A stretch of DNA of 64,000 nt, taken from NCBI RefSeq assembly GCF_039908635.1, contig NZ_CP150918.1, positions 186,001-250,000 of the forward strand, read 5' to 3'. Positions 1 to 8,213 of this stretch are shown here, one piece after another. A program made the position numbers and the translations under genes. The notes below the pieces were generated by a model that saw only the letters and a list, made by a program, of their open reading frames with translations, made no database searches and was not told the DNA's origin. How positions within the stretch are numbered: the first letter of the stretch is position 1; each line of letters starts with the position of its first letter. The DNA comes from Pseudomonas purpurea. Its GTDB lineage: Bacteria; Pseudomonadota; Gammaproteobacteria; Pseudomonadales; Pseudomonadaceae.

Positions 1-636
1 CGTGAGTTGATGGACGAACTGATGACGTTCGCCAATCAGTCGTCGCGAAAGGTCGATCCATTGGTGGCCGCCGCTGTAACCGCGTTTGGTTTCGTCTTTC
101 TCCATCCGTTCATGGACGGCAACGGTCGACTTTCACGCTTTCTGATCCACCAGACCCTGTGTCATTCCGGCGCTCTGGAAAACGGCCTGCTGCTGCCGGT
201 TTCCGTCGCCATGAAACACGAAGAGCCTAACTACCTGGCCGCCCTCAAGGACTTTTCGCAACCGGCCCGTGATTTCTGGAATGTCACCTGGCTGGACGCC
301 GACCAAATGGCCTTCGAGTTCATCGGCCATCCCTCGATTTACCGCTTCTGGGACGCCACCCGCTGCGTCGAATTCACCCTGCAAATGGCCCGCCGCGCCC
401 TCGAAGTCGAATTGCGCGCAGAAACCGAATTCCTCGATCGCTATGACCGCATCGTCAAAGCGGTGAACCAGCGTTATGACGTACGCGGCAGCGACCTGTC
501 GAAACTGGCAATGATGTGCCTGGACAACGAGGGCAAGGTTTCCAAGCATCGGCGCAAACAGTTTCAGTACAGCGTGCCGGAAGTGGTGTTTGAGTTTATT
601 GAGGCCGAAGCGGGGCGACTGCTGGCCGATGTATGA
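1..636 (+). CDS. Fic family protein, C-terminal part (5' end outside window)
   Basis: The reading frame is open from base 1, so the true start lies upstream. The diagnostic Fic loop HPFMDGNGRLSR lies at about bases 103-138. It matches the HPFx[D/E]GNGR active-site motif of Fic AMP transferases, with the catalytic His and the phosphate-binding GNGR intact. The rest is helical and ends VVFEFIEAEAGRLLADV. Fic proteins usually move AMP from ATP onto a target hydroxyl. Whether an inhibitory alpha-helix exists cannot be seen because the N-terminus is missing. The family is clear; the target is unknown. Confidence 0.85.
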   Translation, partial: RELMDELMTFANQSSRKVDPLVAAAVTAFGFVFLHPFMDGNGRLSRFLIHQTLCHSGALENGLLLPVSVAMKHEEPNYLAALKDFSQPARDFWNVTWLDADQMAFEFIGHPSIYRFWDATRCVEFTLQMARRALEVELRAETEFLDRYDRIVKAVNQRYDVRGSDLSKLAMMCLDNEGKVSKHRRKQFQYSVPEVVFEFIEAEAGRLLADV

Positions 637-825
637 AAGGGCCCGAAAGCCCGAGGAAAGTTCCGAAGCTCGCCCGGTCGGTTGCGAAGCCCTAATCGCA
701 CCCCTATAGTTCGCCACGTCGCCGCACATCGGCGACAGGATTTGGCGATCCTACTTCATAACCCAGCGCTTCAGCGTCCAGTATTCTTGCGCCTCGACAT
801 TATCGGTCGAGGTGAGATGCTTTAT

Positions 826-902
826 GGCGGCTGTGCGTGGGAGACCTTCGGGTCTGCCGGGTTTGGGGTATGGACCGGTTCGCCAACCTGCGTACAGCTG
901 CC
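826..902 (+). ncRNA. Predicted structured RNA element (three-way junction) upstream of a small orphan gene
   Basis: Bases 826-841 pair with 887-902 in a 16-bp closing stem with several G-U wobbles. Inside are two hairpins. Bases 842-846 (AGACC) pair with 851-855 around a TTCG tetraloop, and 856-860 (GCCGG) pair with 875-879. The pairing was worked out by eye. The element starts about 190 bases downstream of the Fic gene and ends 63 bases before the ATG at 966, so it could be a leader or an independent small RNA. I recognise no named RNA family. No promoter was assigned. Confidence 0.5.
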
Positions 903-965
903 ACCCCTTTTCGTTTGGCGACGATGAGTGATGGCTTCAAAAAACTACTTTTTTGAGAGCTACCC

Positions 966-1244
966 ATGCACCCATATCGACCGCTGAGCACCAACCCAAC
1001 CCCCGTCTGCGTTCTGGCCTACAACATCCTCGCGCCGACCCACTTCCTCCACGAAACCGCCTGTAGCCGTGTGCGTATCGGCACCGATCTGCTGGAAACC
1101 CTCACCTCGATCACCCTTCGCGATCTCAACGACAAAGACTTCTACCGCCTGATCAATGCCGCGTATGTGTCATTGCGCGATGGGCTGGACTTGATGGAAG
1201 AGTTGCAACACCGCTTGGCGAAACAGGCGGCGCAAGCGAGTTAA
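966..1244 (+). CDS. Hypothetical protein, 92 aa
   Basis: The ATG at 966 follows a weak GAG ribosome-binding site in tttgagagctaccc. I do not recognise the protein. Residues from about 50 on are predicted helical (ITLRDLNDKDFYRLINAA, then SLRDGLDLMEELQHRLAKQ). It looks like one of the small Pseudomonas-restricted proteins with a conserved C-terminal helical pair. There is no signal peptide or membrane segment. A structured RNA element lies just upstream. The last 124 bases of the gene are duplicated downstream at 1933-2057, beyond a toxin-antitoxin pair, which marks this spot as an insertion or duplication site. Confidence 0.6.
   Translation: MHPYRPLSTNPTPVCVLAYNILAPTHFLHETACSRVRIGTDLLETLTSITLRDLNDKDFYRLINAAYVSLRDGLDLMEELQHRLAKQAAQAS
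1117..1240 (+). repeat. Direct repeat, copy 1 (124 bp) flanking the TA pair
   Basis: These bases reappear at 1933-2057. By eye the copies differ by one C/T substitution (ggacttg versus ggatttg) and one inserted base (gagttgcaac versus gagtgtgcaac). Copy 1 is inside the intact 966-1244 gene. The repeat brackets the toxin-antitoxin genes at 1284-1840. Confidence 0.9.
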
Positions 1245-1259
1245 GGTTGCTGCAATGCG

Positions 1260-1280
1260 TTCCCGCGCAAGGCGCGGGAA
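1260..1280. terminator. Bidirectional hairpin between convergent genes
   Basis: TTCCCGCGC at 1260-1268 pairs perfectly with GCGCGGGAA at 1272-1280 around a 3-base loop. It lies between the convergent 966-1244 gene and the toxin gene that ends at 1284. It has no long T-run, so it is a weak or bidirectional terminator candidate. Confidence 0.5.
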
Positions 1281-1283
1281 TGT

Positions 1284-1565
1284 TCATTTCTCAAGAGGCC
1301 ATTGGCGCGAGGTATGGACCAAGGCGAGTATCCAAGCGGTTCCCTGATCCAGTTGATAGACCAGTCGGTAACTTTGATGAGGGATCAATTCGTGAGTACC
1401 AGAAATTGTCCCTACAGGACCGCATTCAGGGTGGAGTGAGAGGCGAGAAACCGATTCGCTGAATCGGTTGTCCATCTCGATGGCTGCTCGTGGGTTTACG
1501 GCGTGGAGATAGTCCCAAATGTTTGCACGATCCTGTGCTGCGGCTGGCGTCCAAATTACCCTCAT
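1284..1565 (-). CDS. RelE/ParE family toxin
   Basis: The 93-aa protein begins MRVIWTPAAAQDRANIWDYL and carries the RelE/ParE fold pattern: an N-terminal strand then a helix (AAAQDRANIWDYL), a central basic stretch, and the C-terminal strand pair YRLVYQLDQGTAWILALVHTSRQWP. The R..Y.......I..L.H.R.WP tail is typical of ParE-like toxins. Its start overlaps the end of the antitoxin gene by 4 bases (ATGA), so the two are translationally coupled. Whether it acts on gyrase (ParE type) or on ribosome-bound mRNA (RelE type) cannot be told from sequence alone. Confidence 0.85.
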   Translation of the reverse strand: MRVIWTPAAAQDRANIWDYLHAVNPRAAIEMDNRFSESVSRLSLHPECGPVGTISGTHELIPHQSYRLVYQLDQGTAWILALVHTSRQWPLEK

Positions 1566-1840
1566 CCTTGTCTGGCTGCTTGAGTACGCTTGGCAGCAAA
1601 TTCGGCTTCTACTTCATCGTTTGTCAGGCCTTCGCCTGCCCGCATGGAGACTCGTGCGATATCGACTTTACGTTGCAAAAATGCCTCGTACTCACGCGAT
1701 TCCCGTTGTGTTTGAACAAACTGCCGCATCATTTCCCGGACAATTTGCGACGCTGGCCGATGAGAGGCTTCTGCTTCAGCCATGAACTGTTCGCGCAGCT
1801 CGGGTTCAAGTTTCATCGTAAAGACGGCTTGTTTGGACAT
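1562..1840 (-). CDS. ParD/RHH-type antitoxin
   Basis: This 92-aa protein is encoded directly upstream of the toxin and overlaps it by 4 bases. The N-terminal FTMKLEPELREQFMAEAEAS followed by a second helix (PASQIVREMMRQFV) fits a ribbon-helix-helix DNA-binding fold. The acidic, helical C-terminus (GLTNDEVEAEFAAKR) is the expected toxin-binding tail. Antitoxins of this type usually repress their own operon through a palindrome just upstream, in the AT-rich stretch near 1841-1900. The pair sits between two copies of a 124-bp direct repeat. Confidence 0.85.
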   Translation of the reverse strand: MSKQAVFTMKLEPELREQFMAEAEASHRPASQIVREMMRQFVQTQRESREYEAFLQRKVDIARVSMRAGEGLTNDEVEAEFAAKRTQAARQG

Positions 1841-1932
1841 GATCTGCTTTCCGGGGTTGAGTACTGAAAAAGTATATACATCTTCAGTATGTATTCATCA
1901 CAGCCCAGATGTTGCCGCGACGAGCGGGCGAA

Positions 1933-2069
1933 TTCGCGATCTCAACGACAAAGACTTCTACCGCCTGATCAATGCCGCGTATGTGTCATTGCGCGATGGG
2001 CTGGATTTGATGGAAGAGTGTGCAACACCGCTTGGCGAAACAGGCGGCGCAAGCGAGCTGATGCGATAA
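1933..2069 (+). pseudogene. Duplicated, frameshifted fragment of the 966-1244 gene
   Basis: Bases 1933-2057 copy the 3' 124 bases of the upstream orphan gene, nearly base for base. A one-base insertion in the gagtgtgcaac stretch shifts the frame, so the tail reads ECATPLGETGGASELMR instead of ELQHRLAKQAAQAS. There is no upstream half of the gene and no recognisable start, so this is a remnant that marks the far edge of the toxin-antitoxin segment. Confidence 0.8.
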
Positions 2070-2132
2070 CGATGCTCCGTGTCAGCTTCAGACTGAACGT
2101 GGAGCATCCTGCTCCAGCGGCGAGCACCAAAC

Positions 2133-2266
2133 CTGTGGCGAGGGAGCTTGCTCCCGCTGGGTTGCGAAGCGACCCTGAAATCAGCCACCGCGAGTATTCA
2201 GATGGAACGCGATGGCCGGATTACGACCGCTTCGCGGCCGGGCGGGAGCAAGCTCCCTCGCCACAA
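2133..2266. repeat. REP pair (BIME-like), GTGGCGAGGGAGC class
   Basis: CTGTGGCGAGGGAGCTTGCT at the left end is mirrored by GGGAGCAAGCTCCCTCGCCA at the right end, with GTTGCGAAGCGACC inside. This is the typical inverted pair of Pseudomonas REP sequences in an intergenic gap. Confidence 0.9.
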
Positions 2267-2396
2267 TGGATCACCAGGCGATAGATCTCCGTTAATTTAC
2301 CGGCATCAGGACAACCCCCCCCTCGCCACAGGTTTGCGCACTACACTAATTTGTTTCAAAACTTGACTGAATTTCCCCTCCAGTGCGATATTGATA

Positions 2397-2410
2397 GTTA
2401 GCAAACTAAC
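2397..2410. promoter_or_regulatory. Candidate MarR operator
   Basis: GTTAG-CAAA-CTAAC is a perfect 5-bp inverted repeat, 18 bases before the GTG start of the MarR gene. MarR proteins usually bind short AT-biased palindromes that overlap their own promoter, so this is the best operator candidate for the efflux operon. Confidence 0.45.
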
Positions 2411-2427
2411 AGTGTGCGAATTCCCTC

Positions 2428-2883
2428 GTGTCCCAGACCCTCGACGCCCTTCAGATGAACATCAGCAGTACCATGGTGGTGGCCGCGCGGCATTGGCGGA
2501 AGATCTGCCAGACCACGCTGGTCAACTTTGGTATTTCCGAAGCCTGCGCCGCCCCGTTGTTGATGATCGGGCGTTTGGGCGAGGGTGTGCGGCAGGTGAC
2601 GGTGGCGCACGCGGCGGGAATGGAGAGCCCTTCGCTGGTGCGGCTGCTCGATCAGCTGTGTCAGGCCGGGTATGTTTGCCGCACTGAAGATCCTCTTGAT
2701 CGTCGCGCCAAGTGCCTGAGCCTGACCGACAGCGGTCGCGAGTTGGTGCAGGCGGTGGAAGCTGAATTGGTGCGACTGCGCCGTGGCGTGCTGGAAGGCA
2801 TCGCCGCGGCGGATCTGGAAGCCGCGCTGCGGGTGATTCGTGCATTCGAGGGTGCCGAACACGAGCCGGTGGGCCCGTCTTGA
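2428..2883 (+). CDS. MarR family transcriptional regulator of the efflux operon
   Basis: This 151-aa protein has the MarR winged-helix layout: a dimerisation helix, a helix-turn-helix (VTVAHAAGMESPSLVRLLDQL), and the wing signature DPLDRRAKCLSLTDSGRELV. It is first in a five-gene unit of FUSC transporter, DUF1656 protein, HlyD adaptor and outer-membrane channel. Its stop overlaps the transporter start, so it is probably a local repressor released by an aromatic or weak-acid substrate. The GTG at 2428 has no clear ribosome-binding site; ATG at 2455 is an alternative start. Confidence 0.88.
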   Translation: MSQTLDALQMNISSTMVVAARHWRKICQTTLVNFGISEACAAPLLMIGRLGEGVRQVTVAHAAGMESPSLVRLLDQLCQAGYVCRTEDPLDRRAKCLSLTDSGRELVQAVEAELVRLRRGVLEGIAAADLEAALRVIRAFEGAEHEPVGPS

Positions 2884-4961
2884 AAGGGTTCTTTTGCGGA
2901 GTGCCGCCGGCCCGCGACTGGTTTTACGGCGTGCGCACCTTCGCCGCGTCGATGATCGCGCTGTACATCGCCATGCTCATGCAAATGCCGCGTCCGTATT
3001 GGGCGATGGCCACGGTGTACATCGTTTCCAGCCCGTTCGTCGGGCCGACCAGTTCCAAGGCCTTGTACCGCGCCATCGGCACCTTGACCGGGGCGGCCGC
3101 GGCGTTGCTGTTTGTGCCGATGTTCGTCCAGAGCCCGTATGTGCTGGTGGTGGTCATTGCGTTGTGGACCGGCATCCTGCTGTTTTTGTCGATGCACCTG
3201 CGCACGGCCAACAGCTACGCGCTGATGCTCGCCGGTTACACCTTGCCGCTGATCGCCCTGCCGGTGGTGGATAACCCGTTGGCGATATGGGATGTGGCGG
3301 AGGCGCGAACCGAAGAAATCTTCCTCGGTATCGTCTGCGCGGCGGTGGTCGGCAGCCTGTTCTGGCCACGGCGGCTGGCGCCGGTGTTCGATGATGCGGT
3401 GAGCAAGTGGTTCGGTGCCGCAGTGACTTACAGCCAACGTTTCCTGACCCGCGATGTAAAGCCTGAAGAAGTCAGTGCCTTGCGTGCTTCGATGGTCGCG
3501 ACCTTCAACTCCCTTGAAGTGATGATCGGCCAGTTGCCTCACGAAGGCGCCCGACCGCAAACCGTGCGCAATACCAAAGAGCTGCGCGGGCGGATGATTC
3601 ACCTGCTGCCGGTGGTGGATGCGCTGGACGATGCGCTCTACGCCTTGCAGCGCCGCACCCCCGAGCTTGTGGATAAATTTGCGCCGCTGCTGAGCGCGGC
3701 GCTGCAATGGCTCGACAGTACCGACGCAAACATCGAACGCTGGCAAGCCCTGCGCAACCAGCTCGAAGCCCTGCAACCAAGCGCTGAGGCGCTGGATGAT
3801 CGCAAGCAACTGCTGTTTTCCAACGCGTTGTATCGCCTCGGCGAATGGATCGATTTGTGGCAAGACCTGCGCAGCCTGCAAGCGGCGATTCACTGCGAAA
3901 GCCAGGACAACTGGCGCGCCGTTTACCGCCATTGGCGGCTGGGTCGGCTGACGCCGTTTCTCGACCGTGGGTTGATGCTCTACTCGGCGACGTCGACGGT
4001 GCTGGCAATCATCGTCGCCTCGGTGCTGTGGATTCTGCTCGGCTGGAGCGATGGCGGCAGCGCGGTGATTCTGGCGGCGGTGGCGTGCAGCTTCTTTGCG
4101 GCGATGGACGACCCGGCGCCGCAGATTTACCGGTTCTTTTTCTGGACCGCACTGTCGGTGCTGTTCGCCAGCCTTTATTTGTTTCTGATCCTGCCGAACC
4201 TGCATGATTTCCCGATGCTGGTGCTGGCGTTCGCCGTGCCCTACATCTGCGTAGGCACCCTGACGGTACAGCCTGCCTTTTACCTCGGCATGCTGCTGAC
4301 CATCGTCAACACCTCATCGTTTATCAGCCTTCAGGGCGTTTACGACGCGGACTTCCTGAACTTCGTCAATTCCAACCTCGCCGGGCCTATCGGGCTGTTG
4401 TTTGCCTTCGTCTGGACCCTGGTAGCGCGCCCGTTCGGCTCAGAGCTGGCGGCCAAGCGCCTGACCCGTTTCAGCTGGCGCGACATCGTCGGCATGACCG
4501 AGCCGGCCAACCTCGCCGAACACCGGCAGTTGGGCGTGCAGATGCTTGACCGACTGATGCAGCATTTGCCGCGGCTGGCCATGACCGGCCAGGACACCGG
4601 CATCGCGTTGCGCGAAGTGCGGGCGGCGCTGAACCTGCTTGACTTGCTGGCGTACGCGCCGCGGGTGTCGGGCGTGCCAAACGTGTTGTTGCGTCAGGTG
4701 GTGGCCGAGGTCGGCGAGTACTTCAAGGCTTGCCTCAAGGCTGGCGAACGCTTGCCGGCGCCGGCACCGTTGCTGATGACCATGGATCGCACTCGCCGCG
4801 CGCTCAATGGCCAAGCCCTGCAAGGTGACGATGATACCCGCCTGAACCTTCTGCACGCCCTCGCCGGTCTGCGACTGGCGTTGTTGCCCGGCGTGGAATT
4901 CATCGGTGGCAGCGAGGTTGAAGAGCTGCTTCCACATGGCATTGATGGAGCGCCTTTATGA
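2880..4961 (+). CDS. FUSC family inner-membrane transporter (aromatic/fusaric acid efflux)
   Basis: The 693-aa protein has the FUSC architecture. An N-terminal membrane block (about residues 15-165, with MQMPRPYWAMATVYIVSSPF) is followed by a soluble helical region, a second membrane block (about 370-505) and a cytosolic tail. Family members such as AaeB and FusC pump hydroxylated aromatic acids or fusaric acid, with an HlyD adaptor and an outer-membrane channel. Both partners are encoded downstream. The TTG start overlaps the MarR stop, giving tight coupling; GTG at 2899 is an alternative start. The substrate is not predictable. Confidence 0.9.
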   Translation: MKGFFCGVPPARDWFYGVRTFAASMIALYIAMLMQMPRPYWAMATVYIVSSPFVGPTSSKALYRAIGTLTGAAAALLFVPMFVQSPYVLVVVIALWTGILLFLSMHLRTANSYALMLAGYTLPLIALPVVDNPLAIWDVAEARTEEIFLGIVCAAVVGSLFWPRRLAPVFDDAVSKWFGAAVTYSQRFLTRDVKPEEVSALRASMVATFNSLEVMIGQLPHEGARPQTVRNTKELRGRMIHLLPVVDALDDALYALQRRTPELVDKFAPLLSAALQWLDSTDANIERWQALRNQLEALQPSAEALDDRKQLLFSNALYRLGEWIDLWQDLRSLQAAIHCESQDNWRAVYRHWRLGRLTPFLDRGLMLYSATSTVLAIIVASVLWILLGWSDGGSAVILAAVACSFFAAMDDPAPQIYRFFFWTALSVLFASLYLFLILPNLHDFPMLVLAFAVPYICVGTLTVQPAFYLGMLLTIVNTSSFISLQGVYDADFLNFVNSNLAGPIGLLFAFVWTLVARPFGSELAAKRLTRFSWRDIVGMTEPANLAEHRQLGVQMLDRLMQHLPRLAMTGQDTGIALREVRAALNLLDLLAYAPRVSGVPNVLLRQVVAEVGEYFKACLKAGERLPAPAPLLMTMDRTRRALNGQALQGDDDTRLNLLHALAGLRLALLPGVEFIGGSEVEELLPHGIDGAPL

Positions 4962-5167
4962 TCGGTGATCTGGACGTCAGCGGGGTGTTCCTGCCTACCT
5001 TGCTGGTGCTGATGGGCATTACGTACGTGTTGTACCTGCTGGTGCACGGGGTGCTGACGCGCCTGCACTTTTATCGCCTGGTCTGGCACCGGGCGTTGTT
5101 CAACGTGGGTCTCTACGCCTTGCTGCTTGGCGCCGTGGACTCACTCAGTCGATACCTGATGACATGA
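4958..5167 (+). CDS. DUF1656 small membrane protein
   Basis: The 69-aa protein has two hydrophobic helices (VFLPTLLVLMGITYVLYLLV and ALFNVGLYALLLGAVDSLS). It overlaps the transporter by ATGA and the HlyD gene by ATGA. DUF1656 (AaeX-like) proteins are standard partners in FUSC-HlyD efflux operons; their role is unknown. Confidence 0.88.
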   Translation: MIGDLDVSGVFLPTLLVLMGITYVLYLLVHGVLTRLHFYRLVWHRALFNVGLYALLLGAVDSLSRYLMT

Positions 5168-6039
5168 AAAAACCTGTTTTGACCCTTGGTCGTGTGGTGT
5201 TGACCCTGCTGATCGTGACGCTGGCCTGTTTCGTGGTCTGGCGCATGGTGATGTATTACATGTTCGCGCCGTGGACCCGGGACGGGCACATTCGGGCCGA
5301 CATTGTGCAGATCGCCCCGGATGTTTCCGGGCTGATCCAGCAAGTCGAAGTGCGCGACAACCAGTGGGTAAAACGCGGCCAGGTGCTGTTCAGCATTGAT
5401 CAGGACCGCTTCAAACTGGCCTTGCGTCAGGCCAAGGCGTCGGTCGCCGACCGTCAGGAAACCCTGGCGCAGGCCCAGCGGGAAGCCAAGCGAAACCGTG
5501 GCCTGGGCAATCTGGTGCCGGGCGAGCAACTGGAAGAAAGCCAGTCTCGCGTGGCCCGCGCCGAGGTGGCGTTGATGGAAGCCCAGGTGGCGGTGGACAG
5601 CGCCCAGTTGAACCTTGATCGCTCGGTGATTCGCAGCCCGGTGGACGGTTACGTCAACGACCGTGCGCCGCGGGCTCAGGAGTTTGTCACCGCCGGTCGC
5701 CCGGTGTTGTCGGTGGTGGACAGCACGTCCTTTCACATCGACGGCTATTTCGAAGAGACCAAACTCAACGGTATTCATGTCGGCCAGAGCGTCGATATCC
5801 GCGTGATCGGTGACCGTGCGCGATTGCGCGGGCATGTTGAAAGCATCGTCGCCGGCATCGAAGACCGCGACCGCAGCAGCGGTTCCAACCTGCTGCCCAA
5901 CGTGAACCCGGCGTTCAGTTGGGTACGCTTGGCCCAGCGGATTCCGGTGCGCATTGCCTTTGACGATGTGCCGGCAGATTTCCGCATGATCGCTGGGCGT
6001 ACTGCGACCGTGTCGATCATCGAGGAGCCGGCGCAATGA
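5164..6039 (+). CDS. HlyD/EmrA-type periplasmic adaptor
   Basis: The 291-aa protein has one N-terminal membrane anchor (about residues 9-30). A biotinyl-lipoyl half-motif (IAPDVSGLIQQVEVRDNQWV) and an alpha-hairpin (about 75-145) follow. The second lipoyl half is VIRSPVDGYVNDRAPRAQEF, and a beta-barrel contains DGYFEETKLNGIHVGQSVDI. This matches AaeA-like adaptors that link a FUSC pump to an outer-membrane channel. It overlaps both neighbours by ATGA. Confidence 0.92.
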   Translation: MKKPVLTLGRVVLTLLIVTLACFVVWRMVMYYMFAPWTRDGHIRADIVQIAPDVSGLIQQVEVRDNQWVKRGQVLFSIDQDRFKLALRQAKASVADRQETLAQAQREAKRNRGLGNLVPGEQLEESQSRVARAEVALMEAQVAVDSAQLNLDRSVIRSPVDGYVNDRAPRAQEFVTAGRPVLSVVDSTSFHIDGYFEETKLNGIHVGQSVDIRVIGDRARLRGHVESIVAGIEDRDRSSGSNLLPNVNPAFSWVRLAQRIPVRIAFDDVPADFRMIAGRTATVSIIEEPAQ

Positions 6040-7485
6040 AAGCGGTCGCCGGTTTAACCTCGGTGGGCCTTGGCCTGCTGCTGTCGGCCCTGTCAGGCGG
6101 TCGGCCCGGATTACCAGTTGCCCAAGGAGGCCGCGGTACACCGCGATGACTTTCAGGGCGAACTGACTGCACGCAACCAGAACGTGGTTTCCGCGCCGGT
6201 GCCGGGCGACTGGTGGCGCTTGTACCAGGACCCGCGTCTGGAGGAGTTGGTGCGCCAGGCCCTGGCGTCGAACACCGATTTGCGGGTGGCGGCGGCCAAC
6301 CTCTCTCGTGCCCGTTATCAGGTCGAAGAAGCCGAATCCGCAGGCGGCTGGAGCGGCGGCGTGAAGCTGGGTGCACAGCGTTTGCAGGAGTCCGGCGAAG
6401 CGTTTTTGCTGCCGGAAAAAGTCCCGGTGGCCAATGTCGGTGATATTGCCTTCACCACGTCCTATCAGTTCGACTTGTTCGGCACCTTGCAGCGCGGCAT
6501 CGAAGCGGCCAAGGCCAGCGCCGACGCAACCCAAGCGGCCTCCGACACCGCGCGCATCACCGTGGTCGCCGACGTCGTGCGGGCCTACACCCAAGTGTGT
6601 GCGGCCAACGAAGAGCGGGAAATCGCCGAGCACTCGCTGGACCTGCAAGGCCAGAGCACCGCGCTCATCCAGCGCCTGCGCGATGCCGGACGCGGCGACG
6701 AAACCCAGGTCACGCGTTCGCAAACCCAGTTCAAATCCTTGCGCGCCGACATGCCGCGTTATGAAGCGTCGCGGCAGGCCGGGTTGTTCCGCTTGTCGAT
6801 GCTGCTGGCCAAACCGGTGGATCAACTGCCTGCCGGCACCGGCAGTTGCAACGAGCTGCCCAAGATTGCGCAATTGTTGCCGGTCGGTGACGGCGCCACG
6901 CTGCTCAAGCGTCGCCCGGACGTGCGTCAGGCCGAGCGCCGGTTGGCGGCCGCGACGGCTGAAATCGGGGTCGCCACCGGTCAGTTGTACCCGGACATCA
7001 GCATCGGCGCGACCGTCGGCACGGTCGGTCTTCTTGATCACCTCGGCCAGTCGCAGACCAATCGTTGGGGCTTCGGCCCGTTGCTGACCTGGACCGTGCC
7101 GTCCAACGGCGCCCGGGCGCGGGTACGCGAGGCCGAAGCCGAGACCCAAGGTGCGTTGGCGCATTTTGACGGGGTGGTGCTCAACGCGATTCGCGAAACC
7201 CAGACCGGCCTGGCGCAATACTCGGCGCTGTTGCAGCGGCGCGACGCATTGGCGGATGCCAGGCAGTCGGCGCAACAGGCGGCAGACCAGACGCACCGCT
7301 TCTTCCAGGCTGGCCGCGCCTCCTTCCTGGCCGACTTGCAAGCCACGCGCACCTACACCGACGTCCTGGCGCAACTGGCGTCGGCCAATACCCAGGTCGC
7401 CATGAGCCAGATCGACTTGTTCCTGGCGCTCGGTGGTGGGTGGGAAAGCGGACGAACGCAAGGCTTGTCGCCGACGAAACCCTGA
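6036..7485 (+). CDS. NodT-family outer-membrane efflux lipoprotein, frameshifted in the signal peptide
   Basis: This TolC/OprM-like channel has two outer-membrane efflux repeats (for example DWWRLYQDPRLEELVRQALA near the start, and RRPDVRQAERRLAAATAEIG). It closes the tripartite operon. The natural ATG at 6036 overlaps the HlyD stop and gives the signal peptide MKAVAGLTSVGLGLLLSA. The rest of the protein is in the +1 frame. Removing one C from GGCCC at 6086-6090 restores a lipobox LSAC followed by QAVGPDYQLP. As written, the long frame can only start at a TTG (6070) with no export signal. The cause is either a one-base sequence error or a real null mutation. Confidence 0.85.
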
Positions 7486-7568
7486 GGCCATTGCTATGCT
7501 TTGAAGTGTTGGGTTCGCGCGGGTGAACCCGGCAATCAAGGCTCGCGTTGGCGATGGGGATTCCAATA

Positions 7569-8204
7569 ATGAAAAACCCTTATGCTCCTGGTTTCTGGTG
7601 CGCAATTGCCGCGCTGGTGCTGCTCTCGGCGACTTATTTCTACGGCGTCATGCTGACCCATCAGATTGACAAGGCTCTGGTCTTTCTCGACAGCGCGAGC
7701 GCGCTGATCGGTGTGATGTCGATCATGGTCGTGGCCTGGGCTTCGTTCCAGGGCCAGCGCATCAAGCGCAAGCATCTTGAACAAGGCAAGACCCTGGTGA
7801 TGATCTGGGACACCAAAGTGGCCTTGCGCCGGGTTGAAACCGTGTTTGATCGCTACTTCTGGGGCAGTTACTGGCAGCCGGGCCGTACCTTTCAGGAAGT
7901 GATGGGCGAACTCACTGGCACCCCGCTGGAAAAAAGCCTCGAAACCCTGAAAACCCGATGCCTGGCCCTCGACAAGCAAGTCACCGAAGAAGGCTGGCAC
8001 TGGCTCAACAACGCCCGTGAACTCAGCGACGTGGCCAACGCCATGGCCCGCGAGCGCTATCAACTGGACTTCTGCGACCCGCGCTCCGAATCACCCAACG
8101 GAACGGTGATCAACCGGGACTTTGAAGTGCTGGTCTACACGTGGACCGCGCGGCTCAAGAGTTTCGACCATCAACTGGACGAGATCGAGGTGCAGTATTC
8201 GTGA
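7569..8204 (+). CDS. Hypothetical membrane protein, two N-terminal TM helices
   Basis: The chosen ATG at 7569 has GGGGA 9 bases upstream; in-frame starts at 7548 and 7554 are less well placed. The 211-aa product has two hydrophobic helices near the N-terminus (FWCAIAALVLLSATYFYGVM and ALIGVMSIMVVAWASF). A cytosolic helical domain of about 150 residues follows, rich in W, E and R. No known domain was recognised. It stands alone, with a convergent TA pair beyond it. Confidence 0.7.
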   Translation: MKNPYAPGFWCAIAALVLLSATYFYGVMLTHQIDKALVFLDSASALIGVMSIMVVAWASFQGQRIKRKHLEQGKTLVMIWDTKVALRRVETVFDRYFWGSYWQPGRTFQEVMGELTGTPLEKSLETLKTRCLALDKQVTEEGWHWLNNARELSDVANAMARERYQLDFCDPRSESPNGTVINRDFEVLVYTWTARLKSFDHQLDEIEVQYS

Positions 8205-8213
8205 GCGGCGCGG

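Noticed and set aside
682..927. Plus-strand open frame of 81 codons between the Fic and orphan genes
   Set aside because: It overlaps the predicted RNA stems, has no good ribosome-binding site and has atypical composition.
1284..1840. Transposon or integron origin of the TA segment
   Set aside because: No transposase, no terminal inverted repeats and no attC-like site; only the 124-bp direct repeat is visible.
2661..4205. Long minus-strand open frame across the FUSC gene
   Set aside because: It is a shadow of the transporter gene, with Arg/His/Gln-rich composition and no motif.
5113..7605. Long minus-strand open frame (830 codons) across the HlyD and outer-membrane channel genes
   Set aside because: It lies opposite genes with clear family motifs. 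Its translation is rich in R, H, Q and G with no recognisable domain, which is typical of antisense frames in GC-rich DNA.
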